From Kineosporia mesophila (GTDB taxonomy: Bacteria > Actinomycetota > Actinomycetes > Actinomycetales > Kineosporiaceae), in the NCBI RefSeq assembly GCF_021129235.1, contig NZ_JAJOMA010000009.1:212441-276440 (forward strand): a stretch of 64,000 bases of DNA. Reading direction: 5' to 3'. A program made the position numbers and the translations under genes. Of the stretch, positions 7,602 to 19,180 are shown in pieces. Position 1 is the stretch's first letter, and every line of letters begins with the position of its first letter. The notes under the pieces are model-generated. The model saw only the letters and a list, made by a program, of their open reading frames with translations, was not told where the DNA came from and did no database searches.

Positions 7602-8758
7602 AGCACTTCCTGGAATGTCGTGATGGTGAGGGTCTGGTTCAGCAGTCCGGAGGTCTTCTCCCCGATCGGTGAGATCTCCCCGTAGGAGTAGAAGCCGGCG
7701 ATCAGCGCGTCGGTCGGCAACCGCGACGCCACCGTCTCCAGCTCGTCCTCCGTGCGCTGACCCAGCACCGCGCGCCGGCCGATGCAGCTGATCACCAGGG
7801 TCATCACCGGGAGGCCGGGGATCAGCTCGGCGCCCTTGGCCGCGTCCCCGGCCCCGTCGACCAGCTCGTCGATGTTCGCGCGCATCAGCCGGGCCACCGA
7901 GTTCTGCCGGATGTCGCCGGTGAAGGTCATGCTCTGCTGCTGCTCGTCGAAGGCCTGGACCGTGCGCACGACCGCGCCCTGGGCCCCGTCGGGGGTCCGC
8001 ACCGACAGGGGGAACAGCAGCGTCGCCTCGGGGGTGTCACCCATCTGCTCGCCGAGGTAGTTGCGGTACAGGCCCAGGGCCGGCTGGCCGTCGAGCTCGT
8101 ACAGCACGTTCCCGTCCGAGCGGGTGACCTTGCGCTCCGGCCCCAGGATGCTCCAACCGCCCCCGGCGCCGTGCCCGATCCGCAGCTTCGGACCGCTCAG
8201 CCCGACCACACAGACCGCCCCCGTGCGGGGACGCCCGTCCACCAGCACCCAGGTCCGGTCGAACCGGTTGCCGTCCCCGGCCAGGCCACCGGTGATCAGG
8301 GCCTGCCCCCGGCCTCCCTCGCTCAGGCCCCGGGCCAGCTCGGCGCCGTTGGCGCGCAGGCCGTCGGAGAGCACAATGATGCCCTTCAGCTCGGGATCAC
8401 CGGCGACCAGTTCCTCGGCCAGCTCCTTGCCGATCTGGTGCGAATCACGGGATGCGGTCATGTCCCGGGTGATCAGCCGCAGACGGGTGCTCGCGAATCT
8501 GGTGACGGCCACGGTGAGCGTGCCGTCCTCGACGGTCTCCCCCAGGATCTCGCCCGCGGTGGAGCAGCCGATCACCACGGAGGTCGGATAGGCGGCCAGC
8601 ACCTCGGACAGCGGGCTGACGTCGCCGGCCTCCAGCACGGCCTCCAGCACCGCCGCCGCACCGAAGATCATCACCAGCGTCGCCGGGCCGTCCCAGGCCG
8701 GCAACGGATCCGCAGATCCCGTGCCAGCACGCCACTGACCCGTCCAGGCCCTCACCAT
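7598..8758 (-). CDS. FIST-domain sensory protein
   Basis: 386 residues. FIST_N (about 10-200) includes TSVVIGCSTAGEILG, IIVLSDGLRANGAELARG and ITGGLAGDGNRFDRT. FIST_C (about 210-380) includes LGLYRNYLGE, MTFTGDI, and ends with LVISCIGRRAVLGQRTEDELE and DALIAGFYSYGEISP. FIST domains are predicted small-ligand (amino-acid) sensors linked to signal transduction. This one has no fused output domain; output is probably the translationally coupled GGDEF-EAL protein. The start ATG has a strong AAGGAGG-type ribosome site four bases upstream. It heads a four-gene run ending at the terminator near 4270. Confidence 0.9.
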   Translation of the reverse strand: MVRAWTGQWRAGTGSADPLPAWDGPATLVMIFGAAAVLEAVLEAGDVSPLSEVLAAYPTSVVIGCSTAGEILGETVEDGTLTVAVTRFASTRLRLITRDMTASRDSHQIGKELAEELVAGDPELKGIIVLSDGLRANGAELARGLSEGGRGQALITGGLAGDGNRFDRTWVLVDGRPRTGAVCVVGLSGPKLRIGHGAGGGWSILGPERKVTRSDGNVLYELDGQPALGLYRNYLGEQMGDTPEATLLFPLSVRTPDGAQGAVVRTVQAFDEQQQSMTFTGDIRQNSVARLMRANIDELVDGAGDAAKGAELIPGLPVMTLVISCIGRRAVLGQRTEDELETVASRLPTDALIAGFYSYGEISPIGEKTSGLLNQTLTITTFQEVL

Positions 8759-8825
8759 GCCTCCTTGCCCTCGGCAAACTTCCCACCTCCATCGACCGGT
8801 GGACGGGAAAGATGAGGGACGCCGG

Positions 8826-9059
8826 TCAGACCACCAGCCAGATCTGGCCGTCGCTGCCGGAACAAGTACACAGCGTCAGTCCGGCACCGGGTTCGTTCCG
8901 TCCGTCGACGTCCGACACGTCCAGGCAGAGAACACTTTTCACGTTCACGAGATAACAGCCGGCGCCGCGCGCGGAGGTCCGGCGCATGTCCTTCGCCCGG
9001 CCGCACAGTTCTTTCGCCGGGCGCACCCGTCGATAGACTCGGCCTGCACCGCCGGCCAC
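8826..9059 (-). pseudogene. Short ricin-B-lectin-like remnant
   Basis: An open frame of 77 codons whose last 40 or so residues look like a single beta-trefoil repeat: YLVNVKSVLCLDVSDVDG, then GLTLCTCSGSDGQIWLVV with the QxW signature. Complete ricin-B domains need three such repeats (about 120 residues), and secreted lectins carry a signal peptide. Neither is present. The first half of the frame (basic, no homology seen) is probably noise. It fills most of the space between the FIST gene and the divergent glycyl-tRNA synthetase gene. I read it as the decayed end of a lectin gene; a small expressed protein is possible. Confidence 0.45.
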
Positions 9060-9082
9060 CCACCGTTTCGATGGAAGTTGAC

Positions 9083-12118
<3,036 letters not shown>

Positions 12119-12123
12119 GGCAT

Positions 12124-12166
12124 CCGGTGGTTCCCGCCTCCTCCGTGAGGGAGCGGGAACCACCGG
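12124..12166. terminator. Bidirectional terminator hairpin
   Basis: Perfect 14-bp inverted repeat (CCGGTGGTTCCCGC and its complement) with a 15-base loop, between the converging stops of glyS and the ABC permease gene. It can serve both transcripts. Confidence 0.85.
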
Positions 12167-12170
12167 CAGG

Positions 12171-13592
12171 TCAGGGGGTACGCAGGTTCTCGGGCCCCGA
12201 ACTGCTGCGGATCGCCGGGCGCACGGCCCGGGCCGCGACCAGGGCACCGACAGCCGCGGACAGGGCGGCCGCCGCCATCGCGGCGAGCAGCGCGACCGCG
12301 AGCTTGAGCCCGACCCCCTCGTCCTCCGACCCGATGACCACGACCCCGAAGACGATCCAGCCCAGCACCGCCCCGAGCACGGTCGCCGGCACCGCGGCCA
12401 GCAGCATCTGCCGGCGCACGATCCTCGAGACGAAGGCCGGCGAGGCCGCGAGCGCCACCAGGATCGCGGTGGAGCGGGCGTTGTCGAGAACCTGCTCGGT
12501 GGCTCCCACCACCAGGGAGAAGGTCGCCACGACGGCCGCGACGGCGATCGCGATCGCGGCACCGGCCATACCGGCCAGGTAGAACATCTGGTCGTAGGCA
12601 TCTCCCTGGGTGACGTCCACCACCAGAGCCGCGATGACGCCGTACGAGATGCCCACGGCCAGCATCACGCCGACGACCCGGCCGGGGGTGCGCACATCGG
12701 CCAGCAGGCGGCGTCCGGCCATGGACGTGACCAGACCGCGACGGCGCGCGGCGCACCAGCCGGTGAACAGGATCACCCACGGGCCGACGCTGATCGCCAG
12801 GGCCACGGTCGAGGCCGCGGCGAGACCGACACCCAGCTGGCCCATGCCCGAGGACCACCGCAGGAAGAACGCGATGAGGGCAGCCGAGATCACCGGCGCG
12901 ACAGCATGGGCCAGGGTCAGAGGACGTTGCCGGCGGCGGGTCAGGCCCAGGGGTGACACCGCGGCCGGGCGGGCGGCCTGAGCGGCCACCAGGCCGCCGA
13001 GGGGAACCGCCGCCGCCACCATGACCAGCCAGCCGATCAGGATCGGCCATCCGGGCTGGGGAAGCATTTTCGACCCGATCGGCAGCGCCGGCCCGAGAAC
13101 CAGCCAGAGCAGCAGGTAGAGCGGCCCCGCCGCGAGTGCCCCGATGACGGCCGCCCGCGTCCCCTCCAGGAAAGCCAGCCGGCGCAGGTCGCGGCGGGTG
13201 GCCCCGGCCAGGCTCAGCGCGGCGAGCCGTCGTTCGCGGGCGGCCGTACCGGTGCGCAGCGCCTGGAGGGCCAGAAGCACGAAGGGGGCGACCAGCAGGA
13301 CCGCTCCGACGGCCGTGCCTCCGCGCAGCCCGCTCTCGACCACGTAGGGAGCCAGACCACCGTCCTGGGGACCACTCCGGCCGAAGCTCGTGTAGCACCC
13401 GGACTCGTCGCAGGTGTACGACGAGGCGGTACCGACCCGGACGGTGAGAATCGCCAGGGCGGCGAGCAGGAGGGCACCGCTGCCGGCCACCCCGAACGCC
13501 ATTCGCCGGGCCCGCTGCCGGTCGGCCGCGGAGCGGGGACGGGACAGCCGCCAGAAGATCGAACTCGCACCAGCCCTCCTACCGGCGCTCAT
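12171..13592 (-). CDS. FtsX/MacB-type ABC transporter permease
   Basis: 473 residues. The first membrane segment is near residue 35, followed by a short Cys-containing external loop (YTCDESGCYTSFG). Further hydrophobic segments lie near 95, 145, 175, 240, 265, 315, 345, 405 and 430. The cytoplasmic stretch RERRLAALSLAGATRRDLRRLAFLEGTRAAV is the conserved coupling helix region of FtsX-like permeases, seen again near 380 (ASPAFVSRIVRRQMLL). The ATPase gene overlaps it by ATGA. With the PadR gene upstream, this looks like a self-regulated drug or peptide export system of unknown substrate. Confidence 0.82.
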   Translation of the reverse strand: MSAGRRAGASSIFWRLSRPRSAADRQRARRMAFGVAGSGALLLAALAILTVRVGTASSYTCDESGCYTSFGRSGPQDGGLAPYVVESGLRGGTAVGAVLLVAPFVLLALQALRTGTAARERRLAALSLAGATRRDLRRLAFLEGTRAAVIGALAAGPLYLLLWLVLGPALPIGSKMLPQPGWPILIGWLVMVAAAVPLGGLVAAQAARPAAVSPLGLTRRRQRPLTLAHAVAPVISAALIAFFLRWSSGMGQLGVGLAAASTVALAISVGPWVILFTGWCAARRRGLVTSMAGRRLLADVRTPGRVVGVMLAVGISYGVIAALVVDVTQGDAYDQMFYLAGMAGAAIAIAVAAVVATFSLVVGATEQVLDNARSTAILVALAASPAFVSRIVRRQMLLAAVPATVLGAVLGWIVFGVVVIGSEDEGVGLKLAVALLAAMAAAALSAAVGALVAARAVRPAIRSSSGPENLRTP

Positions 13593-14293
13593 ACCAGCAC
13601 CGCCTCGGAGGCGATCTCACCGTCGAAGAGCCGGATCTCGCGATCGGCCCGGGCCGCGACGGAGTTGTCGTGGGTGACGACGATCAGGGCGGCGCCACTG
13701 CGCCGGGCCTCACCGATCATCAGGTCGAGCAATTCGCGGCCACCGATCGAGTCCAGGCTGCCGGTCGGCTCGTCGGCGAGCATCAGCTGCGGGCTGGTGA
13801 TCAGCGAGCGCGCGACCGCCACCCGCTGGGCCTGACCGCCGGACATCTCGGCCGGCTCGACGTCGGCCAGCTCCTGCGCCCCGCACCGCTCCAGCCAGCC
13901 GAGCGCGAGCCGGCGGGCCTGCGTGGGGCCGTGCCCGTCCAGCAGCAGGGGCAGCGCGACATTGTCGACACCGGTGAGCTCGGGCACGAGCTGGCCGAAC
14001 TGGAGCACCAGGGAGAGCTTGCCGCGGCGCAGCCGGGCCCGCTCGTCGTCACCGGCCCCGGTCAGCGACTGCCCGAAGAGCCGCACGGTGCCGCTCTGCG
14101 GCCGGATCAGCCCGGCCGCGACGTGCAGCACGGTCGACTTGCCGCAGCCGCTGGGCCCGGTGACGGCCAGGATCTCGCCCGGCTGCACGGTGAGGCTGAC
14201 GCCCCGGACCGCGATCGTGCGACGGTAGGCGTGCTGGATGTTCTCCAGCACGAGAACCGGCTCGGCGGGGTCAGATACACCGACCTGACTCAT
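13589..14293 (-). CDS. ABC transporter ATP-binding protein (LolD/MacB-like)
   Basis: 234 residues. Walker [10 protein letters not shown] near residue 45, Q-loop [13 protein letters not shown], signature [15 protein letters not shown] near 148, Walker [14 protein letters not shown], and switch His in VVTHDN. The length and the [17 protein letters not shown] segment fit ATPases that pair with FtsX-like permeases. It overlaps both neighbours (PadR gene upstream, permease gene downstream), so the three are one coupled unit. Confidence 0.92.
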   Translation of the reverse strand: MSQVGVSDPAEPVLVLENIQHAYRRTIAVRGVSLTVQPGEILAVTGPSGCGKSTVLHVAAGLIRPQSGTVRLFGQSLTGAGDDERARLRRGKLSLVLQFGQLVPELTGVDNVALPLLLDGHGPTQARRLALGWLERCGAQELADVEPAEMSGGQAQRVAVARSLITSPQLMLADEPTGSLDSIGGRELLDLMIGEARRSGAALIVVTHDNSVAARADREIRLFDGEIASEAVLV

Positions 14294-14967
14294 GATCGTG
14301 CTCCTTCGGCGGGCTGGTTCGGATCGGTGTACTCAGGGTCTTCACCCTCGTCGGGCTCGTCCGGCTCATCGGGCTCGTCCGTCGTGGGGTACTCCAGGAC
14401 CGCGCCGGGCAGCATGCCCACCTCCGGTGCGGGCAGGCGCCGGATACGCTCGCCGGTCAGGTCGAGCCAGCGCAGGTCGGCGTCCAGGTGCAGACGCTGG
14501 AGATCACGGACGCCGGTGCGACCCAGGGCGGCCGCGGAGTGGTCGGTCTCTCCCGGGGCCGGCTCCAGCGCCCGCATCGCCCGCAGGTGCGTCGCCCGCT
14601 GCCGGGACATCAGACCGCCGGGGTCGGCGTGCAGACGGTAGGCCGCGAGGGTCTTGCGGATCAGCTCGTCGGCCGGCACACCGCCGGTAACGCCCGGATC
14701 GATCGGCTCGGCCAGCCAGTCACGGGCCCGGGCCCGACCGGGCTCGGTGAGCTCGTAGACGGTGCGCTCGGGACCGTCGCCGATCTCGGTCTGGGCGATC
14801 TCGATCAGGTCGTCACGCTGCAGGCGGGCCAGCGTGGAGTAGACCTGCCCGAACGCGAGCGGCCGCAGACCGGCGAACCACTCGTCGTGCGTGCGTTTCA
14901 GGTCGTACCCGTGCCGGGGGCCGGGGAGAAGGAGCGCCAGGAGCGCATCACCAATGGCCATGATCAT
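14290..14967 (-). CDS. PadR-family transcriptional regulator with acidic repeat tail
   Basis: 225 residues. The N-terminal winged helix (1-100) has the PadR hallmarks LLALLLPGPRHGYDLKR, GQVYSTLARLQRDDLI and GPERTVYELTEPGRAR. The Vir-type C-terminal helical region is followed by an acidic tail with DEPDEPDEPDEGEDPEYTDP (residues about 197-217), which is unusual for the family. ATG at 14967 or 14961 are both possible (the protein begins MIMAIG or MAIG). It probably represses the ABC pair it overlaps through the palindrome just upstream of its start. Confidence 0.88.
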   Translation of the reverse strand: MIMAIGDALLALLLPGPRHGYDLKRTHDEWFAGLRPLAFGQVYSTLARLQRDDLIEIAQTEIGDGPERTVYELTEPGRARARDWLAEPIDPGVTGGVPADELIRKTLAAYRLHADPGGLMSRQRATHLRAMRALEPAPGETDHSAAALGRTGVRDLQRLHLDADLRWLDLTGERIRRLPAPEVGMLPGAVLEYPTTDEPDEPDEPDEGEDPEYTDPNQPAEGARS

Positions 14968-14969
14968 GA

Positions 14970-15001
14970 CTATACACTCGGTTCATACACCGGGTGTATA
15001 G
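14970..15001. promoter_or_regulatory. PadR operator candidate (TATACAC/GTGTATA repeats)
   Basis: Three copies of the heptamer-like half-site lie just upstream of the PadR start: CTATACAC (14970-14977), and the tight dyad ATACAC-CGG-GTGTAT (14985-14999) within an outer pair CTATACAC...GTGTATAG. The arrangement fits autoregulation by a dimeric PadR repressor. Confidence 0.65.
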
Positions 15002-15036
15002 AACGACGTGCCCCTTCGCCGACGGGCCCTACCCAA

Positions 15037-16056
15037 CTACAGGAACAACGTCGAGATCAGCATCAGCACCGGTACGCACACCACCGTGGTCAGCAGCGCC
15101 ACGTCCCGCGCGATGTGCTCACCCCGGCCGTACCAGATGGCGTAGGTCTGCACGTTCTGGGCGGTCGGCAGGGCGGCCATGGCCACCACCGCGAACAACG
15201 CCGCCCCGTCCAGACCCAGTAGCGGCCCGGCCACGACGAAGGCAACCGACGGCATCACCATCGTCTTGACCACCGTCGCGGTGAGCACGGGCGGCAGGTC
15301 GGCACCGGCCAGCGGACGCCTCCCCCACAGCGAGATGCCGAACGCCATCAGCATGAGCGGTACCGCCGCCCCGCCGAGGATCTGCAGCGGCCCGCTGACC
15401 ACGTCCGGCAGCGTGATGCCGGCGAGGGCCACCAGCACACCGGCGAGCGTGGCCACCACCAGAGGGTTCCGCACCGGGATGGTGAGGGTTCCGAGAACAT
15501 CCAGGCGCCCCCGCGTCCCCAGTTCGAGAGCCGCCGTCACCGCGGGAGCCAGCACCACCAGCTGCAACATGATCAGCGGCGTGGCCGCGGCCACGTTGCC
15601 CACCACATAGGTGGCGACCGGCAGCCCGATGTTGGCCGCATTGGCATAGGAGGACGCGGTCACCCCGATCGTGGTCTCCGCCGGCGGACGGCGGAAGAAC
15701 AGCCGGGAGAGCAGCACGAAGGTCGCACCGCTGACGATCGCCGAGATCAGGGCCACCAGCGCGGCCGACGAGGCCAGTACCGACGGATCACCGTGGGCCA
15801 TCGTCATGAACAGCAGCGCCGGATTGGCCACGGCGTAGGCGGTCTTGCTCAGGTACCGCGCCCCCTCGGCCGGGACCACCCCGGTCGCGGCCAGGATCAC
15901 CCCCGCCAGGATCACGATCAGGATGATGGCGAAACCGGTGACCACGCCTGCCAAGATCCAGAAGCCTTTCGGGTGCTGCGGCGCCAGCCGGAAAGACTCC
16001 GGGCCGGTGATGTCCGACGGGGCACGAACACTACTCGGGACGCGGTCGGCGCTCAC
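15037..16056 (-). CDS. AEC-family permease (auxin-efflux-carrier type)
   Basis: 339 residues from a GTG start; the first 30 residues are hydrophilic, so the real start may lie slightly later. About ten membrane segments are visible: GFAIILIVILAGVILA near 40, ALLFMTMA, a block near 95, VLAPAVTAALE, and so on. Family landmarks are KTAYAVANPALLF and NAANIGLPVATYVVGN in the first half, and KTMVMPSVAFVVAGPLLGLDG and AMAALPTAQNVQTYA in the second. These carriers move organic anions or related metabolites. It lies 40 bp downstream of the iron-importer ATPase on the same strand and may be read through from it, or it may be an unrelated gene. Confidence 0.85.
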   Translation of the reverse strand: MSADRVPSSVRAPSDITGPESFRLAPQHPKGFWILAGVVTGFAIILIVILAGVILAATGVVPAEGARYLSKTAYAVANPALLFMTMAHGDPSVLASSAALVALISAIVSGATFVLLSRLFFRRPPAETTIGVTASSYANAANIGLPVATYVVGNVAAATPLIMLQLVVLAPAVTAALELGTRGRLDVLGTLTIPVRNPLVVATLAGVLVALAGITLPDVVSGPLQILGGAAVPLMLMAFGISLWGRRPLAGADLPPVLTATVVKTMVMPSVAFVVAGPLLGLDGAALFAVVAMAALPTAQNVQTYAIWYGRGEHIARDVALLTTVVCVPVLMLISTLFL

Positions 16057-16096
16057 CGCGCCGGCCGAAGCGGGGCCGGGGGTCCTGATCTTCCTG

Positions 16097-16851
<755 letters not shown>

Positions 16852-16855
<4 letters not shown>

Positions 16856-17838
16856 CGCTGCCCGAACCGTTCTTCGATCCGTTCCAGACCGGTGATCGCC
16901 AGGGGGCTGGGCGGTTCGGTGAAGTTGAACAGCTGCGGCATCAGGTCATCGTTCTTCACGGCGGTCAGCTTCTCGGCGCCGGGCAGGTCGGTGATGGCCC
17001 GGCCCACGTCGTCCGGGTTGCCGTCGGAGTAGAGAAGAATCAGGACGTCGGGGTCCAGGCCGATGAGCTTCTCCAGGCTCACCTCGAACACGCGCTCGTC
17101 CACGTCACCGAAAACGTTTGTGAAACCGGCCGCCTCCAGCTGGGGCTGGGCCATGCTGCGGGATCCGTAGGCGTAAGTGACGCCTCCCCCGACGGTCGGG
17201 TAGAGCACTGCGGCGGTGCGGTTCTCGCCCTTCTCGACAGCGGCCAGGCGCTTCTTCAGATCGGCGACGGCCGCCGTGGCCTCGGCCTGCCGGTCGAAGA
17301 CCTTCCCGTAGAAAAACATCTGGTCGTAGACGTCGTCGAAACCGGGATCCGCCAGGCCGTCACCGCACAGGCCGGGCTCTTCCAGGAGGGGGATGCCGAC
17401 GGAGGTGAGCGTGTCGCGGGTGAGATTCTGCGCCTCGCCGAGCACCAGGTCGGGTTCCTGACCGATCACGACCTCCTGGGAGATCTGCAGATGTCCGCCG
17501 GTGTCGGTCTTGTCGGTCAGGAGAGGGATCTCGTCGAGGGCCTTCTGCGTGGCCTCGTCGTAGTAGTCGGTGGGGTAGGCGCCGGCCCGGGCCGTGACGT
17601 CGCCGAGCACGCCGAGTGCGGAAAGGTAAGGCACCGAGGCGCTCTTCAGCAGCACCACGCGTTCCGGCTCGGCGGTGAAGGTCACGTTGTCGCCGCAGTT
17701 CTCGACGGTCAGGGGGTAGTTTCCGCTCGCGTTCGCGGCTCGGGTGGACGAATTGGTGGACGAGGTGCCACAGGCGGCGAGCAGGATCAGGGTGGTTGCG
17801 GTCACGGCCAGTGGGGGGACGTGGGTGCGCGCGGGCAT
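16852..17838 (-). CDS. Iron-complex ABC importer substrate-binding lipoprotein, system 1
   Basis: 328 residues from ATG 17838. A lipoprotein signal ends at the lipobox LLAAC (Cys near residue 22), followed by a Ser/Thr/Asn-rich spacer. The FecB/FepB fold starts NYPLTVENCGDNVTFTAEPERVVLL, the NCG variant found in one branch of actinobacterial binding proteins. LDPDVLILLYSDGNPDDV and FNFTEPPSPLAITGLERI mark the C-lobe. An open frame continues upstream, but it lacks signal-peptide character. The ligand is unknown. The promoter lacks an IdeR-like box, so this system may serve another metal complex, heme or cobalamin. Confidence 0.88.
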
Positions 17839-17888
17839 GGGTGGACTCCCCGTTCGTGGGCGGTTGGCTGGCTTCGCGGGAATGGGTG

Positions 17889-18992
17889 TTACGCGCTGGT
17901 GGCGTGCAGTCGGCGGATCAGCACGAGCAGGAAGGGAGCCCCGACGAGAGAGGTGATGATGCCGATCGGGAGTTCCTGGGGCTGGAGCAGGGTGCGGGCG
18001 ATGGCGTCGGCGGCGATCAGGAAGATCGCGCCGAGCAGGGCCGCGACCGGCACGGCCCGGGAGTGCGTGGCGCCCACCAGACGACGGGCGAGGTGCGGCA
18101 CGACCAGCCCGACGAACCCGATGCTGCCCGAGGCCGCGACCAGCACACCGATGCACAGGGACACCAGCACCAGCAGCCGGGTACGGAACCGGTCGGGTGA
18201 GATACCCAGCGTGTGGGCGGTTTCGTCACCGATGGCCAGCGCGTCCAGGCGGCGGCCCCACAGTGTCACCAGGCCCACCGTGAGCACGACCACCGCCACC
18301 ACGACGCTGATCGAGGTACCCCACCGGGCCAGCCCCAGCGATCCGAGCAGCCAGAACATCACCGAGCGGGAACCCTCGGCCGAGTCCGAGGCGAAGATCA
18401 GGAAACTGGTCAGCGCGTAGAGCGCGTACCCGACGGCGACCCCGGCCAGGAGCAGACGCACCGACGTCACCCGGCCGCCGGAGCGGGCGATCAGGAAGAC
18501 GAGGAAGCCGGCGGCCAGGGCCCCGAGGAAAGCACTGAAGGGCAGGGCGTTCTCACCGAATCCCGCCCCGACGCCGAAAAGGATTGCGGCGGCCGCGCCG
18601 CTGGAGGCCCCGGAGTTGATGCCCAGCAGGTACGGGTCGGCCAGCAGGTTGCGGACCATGGCCTGCAACGCGGCCCCGCACACGGCCAGGCCCGCCCCGA
18701 CGCAGGCGCCGAGAATCACCCGGGGCAGGCGCACCTGCCACACGATCGCGTCTTGCGGCCGGCTCCAGGTCATCTCACCGGGCATCCCGACGAGGTGGTG
18801 GCCGATGATCCGCATCACCGTGCCCGGCCCGATCGCCACCGCGCCCACGCCGACCCCGAGCAGCACGCCCAGCGCCAGCAGCGCGCCCAGCCCGATGATC
18901 CAGCTCCAGGCCCGGCGGCGCTGTCCGCCCAGGCCGAGGTCGGAGACCACCGGCTGCAGGGATCGTCTTTCGTCGACGAGCTCCCCCGCCAT
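17889..18992 (-). CDS. Iron-complex ABC importer permease (FecCD/BtuC-like), system 1
   Basis: 367 residues from ATG 18992, chosen because AGGTGG lies 6-8 bases upstream; the frame stays open to 19076 without a better site. Typical ten-helix FecCD protein with VRLPRVILGACVGAGLAVCGAALQ near 90, NLLADPYLLGINSGASSGAAAA, GSIGFVGLVVPHLARRLVG near 285, and ELPIGIITSLVGAPFLLVLIRR at the end. It is the first gene of the system-1 operon, 50 bp ahead of the binding protein. Only one permease gene is present, so the channel is presumably a homodimer. Confidence 0.92.
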   Translation of the reverse strand: MAGELVDERRSLQPVVSDLGLGGQRRRAWSWIIGLGALLALGVLLGVGVGAVAIGPGTVMRIIGHHLVGMPGEMTWSRPQDAIVWQVRLPRVILGACVGAGLAVCGAALQAMVRNLLADPYLLGINSGASSGAAAAILFGVGAGFGENALPFSAFLGALAAGFLVFLIARSGGRVTSVRLLLAGVAVGYALYALTSFLIFASDSAEGSRSVMFWLLGSLGLARWGTSISVVVAVVVLTVGLVTLWGRRLDALAIGDETAHTLGISPDRFRTRLLVLVSLCIGVLVAASGSIGFVGLVVPHLARRLVGATHSRAVPVAALLGAIFLIAADAIARTLLQPQELPIGIITSLVGAPFLLVLIRRLHATSA

Positions 18993-19013
18993 GTCACCCA
19001 CCTCTCGTCCGAC

Positions 19014-19034
19014 TATTGCGAAGAGTATGCAATA
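19014..19034. promoter_or_regulatory. TATTGC-9-GCAATA dyad upstream of importer system 1
   Basis: A 6-bp inverted repeat (19014-19019 and 19029-19034) in a short AT-rich patch 22 bp before the permease start. It does not resemble the IdeR boxes elsewhere in the window, so system 1 may answer to a different regulator. The surrounding 18993-19180 interval shows nothing else except a short direct repeat (CGTGCTCGCCTCA, twice, near 19155-19185). Confidence 0.4.
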
Positions 19035-19180
19035 AGTGAGGTGGGTCGGTGAAGCCGGGGTAAAGCCGTCGTCCATGTCCTCAGGTCAGAACCCGCCGGA
19101 TTCCGATGCTGAGGTTCTGGGGGCGTCGGCCCGGACAGTTCACCGGCCGCCGAACCGTGCTCGCCTCAACCGTGCTCGCC

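Noticed and set aside
6030..7685. A 551-codon plus-strand frame opposite the GGDEF-EAL gene
   Set aside because: The minus strand encodes clear catalytic motifs here, while the plus-strand product has no recognisable domain and no ribosome site.
8900..9070. T-box or riboswitch leader ahead of the glycyl-tRNA synthetase
   Set aside because: No T-box consensus (AGGGTGG-like) or specifier stem is visible, and the leader is shorter than about 250 bases. Only a weak TAGACT -10 element near 9035 was seen.
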